Origin: Chionis minor | Lineage: Eukaryota > Chordata > Aves > Charadriiformes > Chionididae | Direction of reading: 5' to 3' | Length of the DNA: 64,000 nucleotides | Assembly (NCBI GenBank): GCA_013398295.1 | Contig: VZSF01000007.1 | Span: 62,805-126,804 of the forward strand | Shown here: in pieces, positions 23,891 to 36,342 of the stretch | How positions within the stretch are numbered: the first letter of the stretch is position 1 | How the letters are laid out: each line of letters begins with the position of its first letter | Made by a program: the position numbers and the translations under genes | The notes under the pieces: generated by a model | Told to the model about the DNA's origin: nothing | The model's input: the letters and a program-made list of their open reading frames with translations, nothing else | Databases searched by the model: none

Positions 23891-26030
23891 TTTGACTAGT
23901 GTCCTTGATAAACTTCAGATTTCCTGCTTGACATTTGTAATACAGCACGGATACAGGAGTACGGTGTAAGAGTGGTGATTTAATGTGTTTTTTGCAGCAA
24001 AAAAAGGTAAAGAAAAATAATGGATAATGACAACACCAGCTCCAGGGCTTCAAAATGATTGAGCAATATGAAGCGACAGCTTTGCTGTGTTCCAGCAATT
24101 GTAATGCTGTTGGATTTTAACACACACCTATTTATCTGATCAAATGTTACAGTCTCTGTGATGTGATTATTATTATGGTGACTTTGCTTCTACATATACA
24201 GGGTTGCTCTGATTTTTGAACCAAGAGAAGGATTCAATGTCTTTACTATCCACGTAGAGTGCAGTAACATCCTCCAAATTACTGCTGTTATTCTTTGAAC
24301 ACATAATAGACTTTTAGAGATTGTGTATGTTTGGTAATTAGTCCATGAATCAAATTTAATTAAAAAAACCTTCTTAAAAGAATGTCATGTACAAGACTCC
24401 TTTTATCTTGAATGATCTTGATAATTGGTGAACATGGGTTCTTCAAACATTCCTTGGTTTAAGTAATTAGTTTCAATTAAGATGCTTACGACTGTCGTAT
24501 GCAATTGTTACTGGTGAATAATAGATGAAAACAAGTCAGCAACTCACATTTCCCAAAGTATGACCTGACATGTAGGTGTGATCTTTTACATCATTCTGAT
24601 ATCAGAGATAGCACAAATGTTCATTACCCTTTCCCACCACCTCATTTGTATTCTGCAGCTGCCTTTTTGAAATTGATTCTCAATGAAAGTTACTTTGTGA
24701 GTTAACTTATTTCAGTGAAGTTGCATCAGTTTTCTACCAACAGGTTTTCCCTTCCTGAACTAAAGCACCTTTAGTCTTTTTTCATCTTTCAGAGAACTAA
24801 AAGAATGGTGAAACACTGGTGAGTTTGGAAGAGCAATCTGATACCATTCAGCAAGGGGTGGTAAGGCATTCGCAACTTCTCCACGGAGAGCTGTGCTGGT
24901 GAAGGGTTGGACCTCACACGGTTTTGCCTGCAGAGTCAGAAGGATGCCGCTCAGTGAGTGCTGATGCTGGTTACAGGAACAGATGGCTTTTCTAAGCATG
25001 AGTCTCACCTGCTGCCAGCTATTGCTTGCTGCTTGGGGCGGTCCTTGTACGGCATGTGCCATCCTCTTCTAAAAATAGTACCCTTCAAGGAACATGGTGA
25101 ACACACATCCTATAGCATAACTTATCGCATTACCAAGTTGTAGACATATTTTCTTATGACTTTCTGTAGAGTGATTACAGACTGAGACCATAGCTCTAAT
25201 ATTTTAATTCCTAAGGAGTTAGTTTTACCCATAATTCTTCTAATTTCACTGTTATTCTTTCTGCGGTCCGATTCCGATATCCTGGGTCTGCAGTTCCATG
25301 GAGCTGCTTTGAAAACCTCAGCCAGAAATCCACAGGACCTTGGATCAAGCCAACAATAAAACAGTGCTCAGGATGAGGATGTATTAAATGAAAGCATATC
25401 AACACAGGTGAATGAGAAGATCAATGGCAAGTTTTGCTAAGAATGAGTCTAGTAATTTATTAAATTGAAAGTAGTATCACCATTTAAGTTTTCCAGCAGT
25501 TTACAACTGAGATTTGGCTGAATGGCTAAGAGGGAAAAAGATTGTTCTAACTGGCCATGGACCTTCTCCAGACTGTTTTGTCAAATCACTTACGTTGCAT
25601 GTCAATAACTGGTTACTCTCTGAGAACAAGATGCATTAATGGATGTTTGAGGACACAAATCCTTTAAGAAAAATATATAGTTTAAGAACAATGTTTTGTG
25701 TTGAACTGCGCCTTCATCAAATTGCATTTCTCCCTTTTGCATGTATATTAATCAAGGATTAATTCTTATCTCATGCCATTTTTACTAAAAAAAAAATTGC
25801 TAACTTTATTTTAAATGTTATAGGAATATCTAGATATCTTATCTAGAAATGTTTAGGTGCTCAGATTAGGCAATGTAATCATAAGGAACACTGTTTCCCT
25901 AATGACATGTGATTATAATGTAAGAAGTTACATTTGTCAGGTTGCAAAACCTGGACAATTTTCTTTCTGGTGTGAGAAAGCAAAAAGGAATTGAACCAAC
26001 AGGATACAGTAGTAATAAAAACATGAAATC

Positions 26031-26070
26031 CAGAAAATAGAAAATAGAAATAGAAATCTAGAAATAGAAA
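26031..26070 (+). repeat. A-rich tandem repeat of GAAATA units
   Basis: Imperfect copies of TAGAAA(T)A repeat five or six times. It is a short microsatellite-like tract. Confidence 0.7.
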
Positions 26071-26557
26071 AACTGACTCAGGGAGACTCTATGCTACTCC
26101 ATGTAGTAGTGTCAGATTAGAAGGATGGTATTTTTGATTCACACATTGGAAGATAATGATGGGTCTAAAACTGTTTGGTCTTCATGCACAGTTCTTTACT
26201 GTTGTCCTGCTTAGAGTGCTGTACTTGTCTCCTGAAAGACTTTTCAGGCCACAATTAATCACCTATGGAACTAATTCTCTAAACAGAAATGACTTAGCTT
26301 GGGTATTATGAATTTTAGACTTCAAAAAGATAAAAAATCTGCAGCATCAGACTTTGACAGAGAGATGTATTGCCTGGTATAGCCCATGTTGACCGTGTCC
26401 TAATACATGGCAATTCTTCTACCCTATTCTTAACCCAATTTCTACAATTTAACACTTTGATTCTTTGTGATAGAAAGGTGCTTTGTCATTGACGTAGAAT
26501 ATTGTCATATTGTCACATGTCCTATATTTAAACACTAAAGGCAAAATCCAAAGTGTC

Positions 26558-26628
26558 TTTTTTGGTTTTGTTTTGGTGGTTTTGTTTTGGTTGTTTGTTT
26601 GTTTGGGTGTTTTTTGGTTTTTTTTTGC
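26558..26628 (+). repeat. T/G-rich low-complexity tract
   Basis: TTTTGG, TTTG and TGTTT units alternate for about 70 bp without A or C. Poly(T)-like tracts of this form are common low-complexity DNA, and no element is recognised next to it. Confidence 0.8.
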
Positions 26629-28960
26629 TTAAGTCTGGTCAAAATATCCACATTTGCAGCTGCTGTACTAAATGACATATGTCCTCACAGCAGATAATCT
26701 CACAGGTCGACTCAAGAGATATTTATATCCCAGTAATGATGCAGAAGGATACAAATATATTGCTCAGAAATCAGAAGTGGTAAAACAAAGGGCAGTGTTC
26801 TGGAAGTTCCTCTCTCATCGGACTGATTCCTTAGAACCTGCAATGCCATCCTTATCATTAAGTTTAGTATTTTTATCTTTATAAAGTTTTTCATCCTCCT
26901 TTTGAGCATGAGAACTCACTTTACGCTGTATGAAGTGAGTTTGCAGGAACGGATGCTTCATTACCTCAGCCTGCTTGTGTTTTTGTGAGTAAGTTAGTTT
27001 GAAGGCAGAGAATGATTTTGCCCCTTAGCAATACTTCTCAACAAATCTAAGAAGCCTTGTTCAAAAAAGCTTTAAACATTGTGTTTAAGCACACAATTGG
27101 CTACACTGTGCTGTGAGTTTGTGCTGTGGTATTACTTGGAGTCCCGGATGTCTTCTCATCCAACTGGATCCTTCCTGGGTGAACTCCCTCTGGCTAACAC
27201 TGCGAGCTTTCTTCCCAGGGTGTAAGAAGGAGAAAGGAAAGGATGCTACAGGAGTTGGTAGTCAGAAGTTATTTCAGCACAGACACGAATACAAATATTT
27301 CAGAGTTTAGGCATAGCCATTTTGGAGTTATTTGCATCCTGACACACAATTCTTTGAACTGTCGTATGCTGTGTATTTAACCTTACTTCTGGGAGTTCAT
27401 TATTTGGGAACAGGGCAGTCAGGAGTTCCAATAATCATTATTCCCAAGAGGGAATGAAAAGGAGCGGAAGAGCATCCGTGCTAAATGATATTGCTCTCAC
27501 CTAGCGTGAGATCAGAGCTTGAGCCTCTGCTTATTTCCTTTTAGCCTCCCGCAGGCTTTTCTCTGCTCTGCCCACTCGCACCACGGAGGCCACTTATGAG
27601 ATACCACCTAGGGTTTCTTTAACAATCAGAATGGAGTTGGGTCGGACCAGATCAAGCAGTGGGACTTGCCAGGTGGACCTGCACTTATATTCTTCATAGC
27701 ACTTTTAAGGAACAGCATAATGTCATTGTGTAAGTAATGATGTTTATGGGAAATTAGTGATGAATGAGTAGAGTTAATGAACTTTCTGTTCTGAGAAGAA
27801 ATTCATCTGGAGTTGACCCGGACGAGCTAGTTTAGCCTGGAATTTAATTAACTTGACTTGGCTTTGAAAGAATAAGCAGTTCCTATTGAGCCATTCAGGT
27901 CTCTTGGGCAAATATGTAATAAAGCATTTTTCTAATATAGTTCATTATTTAGCTGAGAAATCAGAATGAAGGAAACAAATTAGTAGAAAGTTGCATCCTT
28001 TTTAAAGTATTTTCCCTTTTATTACAGAAAAAAATGCCCTCATTAAAATTCATATTATCTACTTAGAGTTCATAAAAGTGCATAATTTAGATATGCTAAT
28101 AAGTAGGCTGTTTTTAAATTACAATGTATTTAAAATGTATATTATGCAATTAGTGTTTTTTAATGTGCACTGTTTACCCCAAAGATTTAACCAGCTCCAA
28201 AATATTCAAGGTAATTACAGTACCACACAAATCTTCTGTGGGGAACTCTCGTGCGTCACCTCATCACCACCTGTAATGAGCATTGCGTGGATGGTGTGAG
28301 AGTAAACCAAGTTCTTTGGCCTTGGGCATGGAGCATGAAATGCGTATTACTGCTGCTGCTGAGCATGTGTCCGTGCTTTGCTTAGTCTGTATAGGTTCTT
28401 ACATTGTCCTTCAGCCCTGTAGTATCTCAGCACTTCCTAGTACTGTGTTAAAGGACTTGACCAACATTTGATATTCTTTCTTACACTCTCCTCCCCGGAG
28501 CCACCACAGCCAATGGTGAAAGCAAAGACTTGAGACGTTAAACATGACAAATTTGAGCTTTTATAGATGGTATAAGTGTTAACACTTTAGGGACAATTTA
28601 TACTAAGGACCAGCACTGGGCACAGGTGCAGGGTAAATAAATGGGCTCTGGTAACCTGCAGCTTGTGAGCAGTGGTGGGCAGCAAGGCAGGGAAATGAAG
28701 ATGCCAGGAGAAAGTGGAAGAGGGGAAAAGAGAAGGGCTGACGTGCGGCTTAAGACAATCTGGCTAATTGCCTTGAGATTTACAGGAAAGCGAGCACTAC
28801 CAGAGCTGTGCAATATGAACATACCTGGGGGAAAAGTCATTTAATAAAACAAACAAACAGAGAGTCTTCCAGATACTGCAGAGAAATGGATTGAAAAGAT
28901 TCCTGTTCACTCTGAGGGAAATTACATACTTTTCTTTATGTGTAGAACAGAGCATAGTTT

Positions 28961-29020
28961 TATATATATAAATAAATAATTAATACTCCTGTGTTGGTTT
29001 TATATGTATATATGTATATA
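28961..29020. repeat. TA-rich microsatellite pair
   Basis: Two runs, TATATATA followed by AAATAAATAA, and TATATGTATATATGTATATA, are separated by about 20 bp of mixed sequence. They are likely to be length-variable. Confidence 0.7.
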
Positions 29021-29519
29021 AAAACAATGTTGTATTTGTTTTTCTGTTTTCTACAAAATCAGTGCAATTTGCAGAAGCTGGACGATTCCAGGCAGGAACC
29101 ACACATCCTAGTATGAAAAGAGAGAGATGCCTAGGTACAAAACCTCCTCCGTGGAAGTTCAATGCTCATGCCCTAGCCCTCTTTCTCAGTTGCATGCCAG
29201 CGGTTCTGAACCACTGGCAGATTTTTCTCTGTGTGTGCTTTTCTGAGGATCCCTGAGGATTTCCCCGGCAGCTGCAGCCTCAGTGCCCACAGCACACTGA
29301 CGCTCCTGCAGCAGCAGCCACAGTGCAGCTCCAGGGAGCGGGAAAGCAGCGCCTGCACCAGCTGCATCTGTGTCTGCCTTGGGTCTCCTTCCAACTACGG
29401 GGCTGGGCAGGAGCCGAGGTTTCTGCATTTCCCTGGGATCACGCTGAATGGATGCTTCTCTCACTGTACCCTCAGGAAGTGTTTTAGTGAAATGTAGAGA
29501 TTAGAACAGCCATTGTTTA

Positions 29520-29710
29520 TAGAATCATGGAATCATAGAATGGTTTAGGTTGGAAGCGACCTTAAAGACCATCTAGTTCCAACCCCCTGCCATGGGCAAG
29601 GACACCTCCCACTAGACCAGGTTGTTCAAAGCCCCATCCAGCCTGGCCTTGAACACTTCCAGGGATGGGGCCTCCACAGCTTCTCTGGGCAGCCTGTTCC
29701 AGTGTCTCAC
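29520..29710 (-). mobile_element. CR1 LINE 3' end, minus strand
   Basis: Starting at the tail (AGAATCATGGAATCATAGAA), the sequence reads as the reverse complement of a CR1 3' UTR: GGTTGGAAGCGACCTTAAAG, CATGGGCAAGGACACCTCCC, and then the C-terminal ORF2 codons represented by GGGCAGCCTGTTCCAGTG, which encode the WNRLP-type block in reverse. It stops near 29710, so only about 190 bp remain. It carries no catalytic residues and is inert. Confidence 0.93.
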
Positions 29711-30728
29711 TTCTGATTATTTTTCCTTTGTTGTGGACTATGTATGGACTATGTTATGGACCTATGGACTATGTAAAGTAGTGACACTTGCACTGTTATT
29801 AATTACCCTTAATTTTTCACATTAGATAGCAATCCCTCGTGTTTGAGGCAAAGATGAATATTTATATGGATGGCTAATTTATCCAATACTGGGAGCTGTG
29901 ATCCGAACCTGAACATTCAAGACAGGATATAAAGTGTATGAAATACCCCCTGAAGATAATTTTTATGGGGAATTTGGAAATAATTAAAATTTCTAAAAGA
30001 TCATTGTTCTCTAAAACCAAATTTTGCATTCATGACTAGTATCCACAGATATAATTACTATGATTTTTATTCTTCAGAACAACTCTTGATCTGCTGTACT
30101 TAAAAAAACCAAGGGAAGCAATTATCATTCTTGTGAAATTTCATAAGAAAATTGTATTTATCATATATTATCAACATTATGTAGCACAAAACATAACCAC
30201 AATTAGGAGCAGCTATTGAAAAAGGTCCAACTAAGTGGAACTTCATGATTAAAGAAATGTTATAGAAAGATCAACTAGAATAGAATGCATTTGTGACATT
30301 ATATGGGCATAAAAATGTATTTCCAGTGTTGTGGCAAAGCTAGACTGCTAAGTAGTGGCATATTACCATTCATGAAGACACATCAATCTGATGTTATTAA
30401 ATGCAATTCTCTTTGTGCTACTATTTGCTGTTTAAAATAGGAGAAATGATTGTTCTTTACTTATTCAACCTGTCACCTCAGATCTGAGGATTTGTGTCAA
30501 TTTTTCTTGCTTCATTTCTTTTCCCAATCAATAGCAATGACAGGTGGGGACATGGGTTGTGGCCCCTCATACTCAAATTTGAGCATGCCTATAGAGAAAA
30601 GAGTGAAAAAGAGGTAAAGGTAGACACAGTTAAGCTGCTATGCTGGGCTGATTCCTCTGTTGTGCTGGAGAGGTCCCATGTGGGTTACGGGATATTTTTA
30701 AAGAACCTTTTGTGGATCTAGGATTAAG
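29711..30728. other. Unrecognised sequence
   Basis: A+T-rich, with no open frame over about 75 codons and no recognised repeat. GGACTATGT-like units recur three times near 29736-29775 and form a small imperfect tandem repeat. Confidence 0.5.
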
Positions 30729-30808
30729 TGTGACAATATGTTGTCACAAATCTGGATTCTTTACCCAGTGTGCAAGCCAATAACACCCAGAGCAGAGGTA
30801 TTTCCAAG

Positions 30809-30814
30809 TTTATT
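30809..30814 (-). promoter_or_regulatory. AATAAA polyadenylation signal of the putative LTR
   Basis: TTTATT on the plus strand reads AATAAA on the minus strand, about 70 bases downstream of the TATA box, as in a compact LTR R region. This assignment depends on the LTR call. Confidence 0.45.
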
Positions 30815-30881
30815 CCATTAATGCACAGAAATGGAGTGTTCTTTCCAAAGTGGGAGCACACCTTAGTTTCAAAAATCTCCA

Positions 30882-30890
30882 CTTTTATAC
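30882..30890 (-). promoter_or_regulatory. TATA box of the putative LTR
   Basis: GTATAAAAG on the minus strand. The same nine-base word is the TATA box of the other LTR at 55835-55843. Transcription would start around 30855 and run toward lower coordinates. Confidence 0.45.
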
Positions 30891-31152
30891 ATTGATTTTT
30901 ACATGTTGAAACAATTATTGCATATTCATTGTTATTCTCTTTAATGATTGGTCAAGGTTTCTTTGCTTCCCATGTAAATTAATGTGCAGACTCTGCCTTC
31001 TTCTATTGTTCTCTTTTGAGTTGGTGGTATCATTTGGATAGGTGGTCAATGAGTTGGTGGTCATGATCTCCTGCTGAAATTACCTTTTACCTACCTCTCC
31101 TCAAATCTTGGCAGTTCTAGGAGGTTTTCTCGGTTTGCTGACTAGGCCTACA

Positions 31153-32477
31153 GTTCATCACTCTCTTGACAGGAATATCCTACTTATCAACAAAGCTACA
31201 TTGTCTAATGGTTTGTTCCTTAACTGAATTGCAGATAAATCATGTGTAGTTGATATTTCTCTATTTTAATATTAGATAAATAATTAAATAGATTTGGGGC
31301 TGTATAGAGAACTAGCAGCAGCAGGTTTCCTTAGTTGCTTCAATTACATTTTACATTTCATTTTTCTATTTAATATCAATTTTACTGCAACAAATACTTG
31401 GAGTTACCAGACACTTCTCCACACCAGACTGGAAATTCAAATATTCATGTTGAATGCCTAAAATCCGTGTATGGAAAACAGATTTATCTAGGTGCCCTGG
31501 ATGGGATACACAACTGTAGAGCAGGAGGATATTTAAGCTGGCAAACAGTAAATGAGAAAGGGACAAGTGTTCCTGAAAACCCTTCTCTTTCCTGCACTTC
31601 GCAGTGGCTAAAGCACTAGCCCAGGAAATATGGAAACTGGGGTTTAGGTCTTAGCTTCAAAGGACTCAAAGTGACATATTTTTATTTAGAAAAACAAAAC
31701 CAGTGCCCTGTATAAGGCCATAAGCAAAGCTATAGGTCTCAAGGCTAAGCTGAAATATGAATGATCTCCACTGGGCCTCTTCTCAGAAGGCAGGGAGGAT
31801 GTGCAGAGGACAAAGTGGAAAGTTATCTGACTTCATAGCCAACTGGAGAGGTTTAGCTATGGGAATATAACGGGATGTGCTAATGTAATCTAGACAGGAG
31901 CTGAAGTGCTTGGGGACAAAAGATCAAAGAGAACTAAGAATGTGTGAACCCAAAACTCAGAAGAAATTAAGGATGTTTTAAACAATTAATTCACAAATAA
32001 CAACAACAGTACCAAAATACTGGAAAACAATTTCCTTAGTAAAAAAATGTGCTCATTTAATAAATTTAACAATAAAGATGAAATCTGAGCAGAGTGGCAA
32101 AATTTGTCTTCAAAACAGATCTGCTTGAAGAATGAGATCTTCACTACAAATGCACTGGGTGAAGCTTGCAAGAGAATTATATAACTCTTGCTGAGCTTTG
32201 AATTGGGGATTGTAGGTAGAGAAAAATGGGGTGGAATTTACATTGCAAGAACCTTTTTCACAGATGTATTTAGCCCTAGGCAGCTCAACAGCTGCTTCAG
32301 TTCTTCCATGCTTTCACTGTACATAGTCATTTGGGGCTCTTCGATCCAAGAGAAATTAAGCAAAAAGTTGCAAAATTATGAGAAAAAGGTGCACCTAAGT
32401 GTTTAATTAAGCTCCACCCTCTATACACAATAATACAAATTTTCAGAAGTATTAAATTAAATTGTACTGGTGCCTTC
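31153..32477. other. Unrecognised sequence containing one SINE piece
   Basis: Apart from the tRNA-like SINE head at 31597-31680, no gene or element is identifiable. Open frames at 31366-31619 overlap on opposite strands and have no motif. Confidence 0.5.
31597..31680 (+). mobile_element. tRNA-derived SINE head, plus strand
   Basis: GCAGTGGCTAAAGCACTAGC resembles the A-box part of tRNA-derived SINEs, and GGGGTTTAGGTCTT about 38 bases later occupies the B-box position in degenerate form. The order CACTAGCCCAGGA...ATGGAAACTGGGG matches the usual SINE pattern of a tRNA head followed by a GGTTCAAGTCC block. No body or tail is recognisable. It is probably related to the minus-strand copy at 16620-16695; the family is unknown. 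Confidence 0.42.
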
Positions 32478-32890
32478 CCCCAAGGCCAAGTTCTGCAACA
32501 CCCTGAATCATTTTGGTAGTCTTCCCCTGAACCCTTTCCAGTTTTTCTTTGTCTCTTTGGAACTGGGGTGACCAAAGTTGTGGCCTGAAAAGTGCTGAGT
32601 AAAGAGTGAGAATCACATCCCTTGATCTGTTGTCTGTATCGGTGATGCCACCCAGGACACATTTTGCCTCCGCCGCTGCTGCCAGGACACGCAGCTGATT
32701 CATGTTGAGTTTGTGGTTGGCCAGGTCCCTGAGGGCTTTCTGAGCGGAGCTGCTCCCAAGGCCACCAAACCCCAGCCTGATAATCCCATCTGGGGATGGG
32801 ATTATATATCTAGTCTCAGAGAGTGGACTTCACATTTATCTTTGTTAAACCTCATGCAATTATTTTGGCCCAGTCTTCCAATCAGCTGTA
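32478..32890 (-). mobile_element. Old CR1 LINE internal fragment, minus strand
   Basis: On the minus strand, the frame at 32703-32452 carries DVILTLYSALFRPQ, then LWSPQFQRDKEKLERVQGK and TTKMIQG, which match the CR1 ORF2 block with [17 protein letters not shown] and ERVQRRATKM. Higher coordinates continue with the reverse of the preceding region, up to a CCTCATGCAATTATTTTGGC stretch matching the RT palm-to-thumb part. Similarity is patchy and the frame is broken. Neither the FADD box nor the 3' tail is present, so both ends are missing. Confidence 0.82.
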
Positions 32891-34250
32891 TGTTACACAC
32901 AGAATATAACATACCTGTAATAGACTGGCTATCTTAATTCCAATTTTCATGCTACCATGGACATTTCTTGTTTGGTTGTCCCTGTGCTGTTCTCCAGCGT
33001 GTACTGTAGGTGGTTCCAGTCTAGATTGATGTTCTCTTGAGGCCAGTGGCTTAGTGCCAGTTTTGTAAGGCAAACTGACCCGTGGCAAGATTATTTCCCT
33101 TGTGCAATAATTCAAATGTATTTCCCACTTGGTGTTAGCCAGTAACAGTACAATGGAACAAATCATGCTATTTGTCAAGCACTCAAAAGTAGATGACCTT
33201 CATGGATGAGGGAAAGGGGTAAGGAAAGGAGGAAGCTCCCCCAGTCAAGATGACTCTAGAGGGCTACAAACCTCTCCTATTCAACAGCTTCCAGAGCGTT
33301 GGGATGTGTGCTGGGACTCCGCTGGACCCACAGGATCTGTGCATGCTGGAGAGCAGGAGCAAGGGGATCTGAGCACTCGAAAAGTAAAAGTTCCATGGTA
33401 GCTTCTCCTTGAATTCTAAATAAAGTTTATTTCTCTCTTGCTTTCTCTGGTATGTTAAATTAGTCCCAGTTGCAATGGAGAGATTAAGAGATCCTTGCTG
33501 GCTCACTGTCAAAGGTAGAGGATTTTCTGCCAAAAGAAAATAAAATAAAAGAATACCTGCTTAATGCTCAGTACCAAAAGTTACTGATTTTTACTGAAAC
33601 AAGAGTAAATCCGTCCTCATTTTACACAGGCTGTGGATGTCATTAAAGCTGTGTTTCATACTTAATGAAATGGGTCAAACAAGGTCTTCCCATATATCTT
33701 GTGCTGTTATCTTCTTGCTAGACTGGTAATCACAGGTGGGTTTTTTCCTACCTTTCTTTCCAAATCTGTTGTTCACGCATTTGTGTTGTACTTCACACTG
33801 GCATACGGCTTGGCAGCTACTCAGCTGTTGCTAGAGTTGTGTTGGAGTGCAGTCGATATGCACTGGTTTTTGCTATCCTAGTCTACCTCCCAAGATGCCT
33901 TTTTAATTGACTTAATTTTATTCTTGAAAATTAATTTGAACATAATAGGCACAACCTTTAGAACCTTTTGCTCACATTTGCCAAAGCTCTTTCATGACCC
34001 AAAGTAGGGGATCATAATTATGCATTTTTTGCATAGCTCCATTTTCTGTCTTTTCAAATTACTTTTTGTTCTGATTCCATTTTTATGTACATAATATAAA
34101 GGGATGCTAGTATGTATAAATGAACTGTTATGTATGTGTGTATATATTTCTGTATGCATATGATTACTAAAAATTGCAATTTTTTAATAATGTAAAAAGT
34201 GTATATTTGCCCCCAGTTGCAGAAAAAGTTTGCACTTTTCTTGGGTGTAT
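32891..34250. other. Unrecognised sequence
   Basis: No gene or transposon recognised. Minus-strand frames at 32882-33178 and 33264-33533 lack motifs. Confidence 0.5.
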
Positions 34251-34440
34251 ATGGTACCATGATTAAGAGTGCTGGATTCAAGAAACATAGATTCTCCTCC
34301 TGACTCTATCATGAGGTTTCTGCCCAATCTTTTAATGTTGCTCCCTGACTCAGTTTTCCAGCTGTAAAATGAAGATTGCATTATCTCCTTTGCTTGTCTA
34401 GCTCGTTCATTTTCTAGGCTTTTAGGGTGAAATAATCAGT
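34251..34440 (+). mobile_element. MIR/CORE-like tRNA-derived SINE
   Basis: ATGATTAAGAGTGCTGGATT resembles the tRNA-like head of MIR-type SINEs. After it come a GATTCTCCTCCTGACTCTAT block at the B-box position, a stretch at the place of the usual GACCTTGGGCAAGTC motif, and GACTCAGTTTTCCAGCTGTA then AAATGAAGATTGCATTATCTCC, close to the well-known CCTCAGTTTCCCCATCTGTAA / AATGGGGATAATAAT core. All blocks are in the right order over about 150 bp. MIR-like SINEs are ancient in amniotes, and the degree of decay fits. The 3' end beyond about 34400 is unclear. Confidence 0.6.
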
Positions 34441-36342
34441 CAATGTAAACATAAAGTGTATATTATAATGGGTTATGTCTTTGCTTGAATTTGTCAAAAT
34501 GTCTTTACAGGCAATAAAATGAGGAGCAAGGGAGCAGAATAGGGTTTACAGGTGGAAGCACATTTATTATATTTGGATTTTTGAAAGTAGAAAATGCTAT
34601 TGATTTGCCTTCTGACTGTTTCTTGCTGGAAGCTTTCCAAACAAAAGAGTGTGTCTTACATAAGTTTTGTGTTATTTATAAAGAAATGGAAATAGTAGTT
34701 TGAGACTGATGAAGCACAACTTATTTCTTTATTTTGAAGGGAAATTAATCATTAATTGACAGATCAGTGTAATACATTATTTATCCCTAATCTTCGTTGA
34801 TGCAGTCTGGCTAAACTACATAAGCATGTAGAGCTGAATTAGCAACCTTCTTCAAAAGGAAATGGGAAGCCTACAGTCTTTGAACTTTAAAATCTATGCT
34901 TTTGGAGTAAGTATGTAGGACCCAAAGGAACAACAGTTCCTTTGCTTATGCAGCCCAAACTTCTACTTCAAACACTTGTGCAAGACATTTAAACCCTATT
35001 GTAGTCTTTAAAACCCATTTACAGTGGCTTCCTATTCTTGGCAGTGTCAAAAACTATATGAAGCTTGACCTTAAACGTCGGCAGTTTCTCAGACCAGGTC
35101 TTCTGCTCTCCTTCCACCTTTGAGGCTCTGTATAATAGGTAACTTCAGGCCCCAGCTGGCGAATGGCCAAACAAAGAGGTGGAAATAAGATTTTTGAAAT
35201 TTTCTGGGTACATGTCATATTGGAAATACAAGGGTTGAAGAGCTGAGGTTTTGGGTTTGGGAAGCTGTTTTTTACACCTCTCTGCTTGAATTTGAATTCT
35301 ATTTCACAGTCTGCTGCTACTGCACTGGTTTAAGAGTGCTTTTCTTCCTATTTTCATAAGAAGGGACTGATTTAACTCAGGCAACTAACTTCAGGAGAAG
35401 ATCAGTGGTTGAGGGGCTCCACCTCAGCATCGCATTCCTGTCTGACAGAAATTAAATCCTAGCACACACACTAGAAAACCGGCCCAGCTCTCTTTGGCAA
35501 GAGATCTTCAGCACAGCTTTAAAAGTGCATTAATTTTGTATTTCTCACACTCTTCAAAGAAGACTATGAATGAAACCCACTGGGCTACTCTTCTCTACTG
35601 TAACATCTAATGAAATCCTTCAACATTAATGATAATACAGAGGACTGCAGAGGTTACCTCCAAAGATAGATTCCAACTGGCTCCCCTTCCAGAATTCCAT
35701 ATAAGCAGGGACTCTGATCCCTATCCATGTCTGACTTGAAAGCCCAGGGTTTAAAGCAGTCCCTTGCTCTAAGCTATACTTAGTGTTCTACCACCAGCAG
35801 AGAGAAACATCAAACCCTTGCACTTGGGTTGTCTTCATCTCCTGACCTCAGAGGTTTCTGCTTCTGTCTAAAAATATTTCCTAAATTGGCAGGTTGAACG
35901 CCTTCTCAGTTCTTACTCTGACACAAAGTTTTTTGGAAGAACTTGCAACTCCAACATATCTGAGAGTGCATCCGTGAGCATCACAGTGATGCCAGGCTAT
36001 GTTATCTGAACCCTGACTCACACCATCATCTATGGCAGCCATATCACAGATAGGGCTGGGATTAAAGTAAAGTCCCAGTAAAGTACAACCACACTTGAAC
36101 TGCTGTCTTCAGAAAGCTCTGCCAAGCAGCTGTGCCTCATGATACAGAAGAATTGCAAACTTATTACTTCTTTCTCTTCCCACAACAGTAAGGCAGAATC
36201 AGCAGTTCTGAGACGTCTACTGATCATTAGGAAAGGATCACTTTTCCTGAGCGGCATTTTAAAAACTACCTTTAATGCATATAACTAAGGCACATAGGTA
36301 TGTATGTACAAGACATCGTCAATGACTTCACGATACCCTTGC
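34441..36342. other. Unrecognised sequence
   Basis: No gene or repeat recognised. A minus-strand frame at 36030-36257 has no motif. Confidence 0.5.

Larger units (their letters stand above)
23891..29519. other. Unrecognised sequence with simple repeats
   Basis: No gene or transposon is recognised over 5.6 kb. It contains an A-rich tandem tract (26031-26070), a G/T-rich tract (26558-26628), a TA-rich tract (28961-29020) and a GC-rich but CpG-poor block near 29265-29380 with repeated CTGCAGC-like motifs. Open frames of up to 124 codons (23724-24098, minus) show no motif, and part of that frame overlaps the LINE on its left. Confidence 0.5.
30729..31152 (-). mobile_element. Probable solo LTR of an endogenous retrovirus, minus strand
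   Basis: Read on the minus strand, the block has the order of parts expected of a retroviral LTR: a U3-like region with the direct repeat ACCACCAACTC (plus-strand copies at 31018-31028 and 31051-31061), a TATA box GTATAAAAG at 30890-30882, a polyadenylation signal AATAAA at 30814-30809 about 70 bases further on, and a TG/CA-type terminus near 30729. I see no primer-binding site, gag, pol or env beside it, so it would be a solo LTR left by recombination. The 5' boundary (31152) is a guess from a TGTAGG start, and no target-site duplication could be matched. An alternative is a non-LTR promoter-like sequence. Confidence 0.5.
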
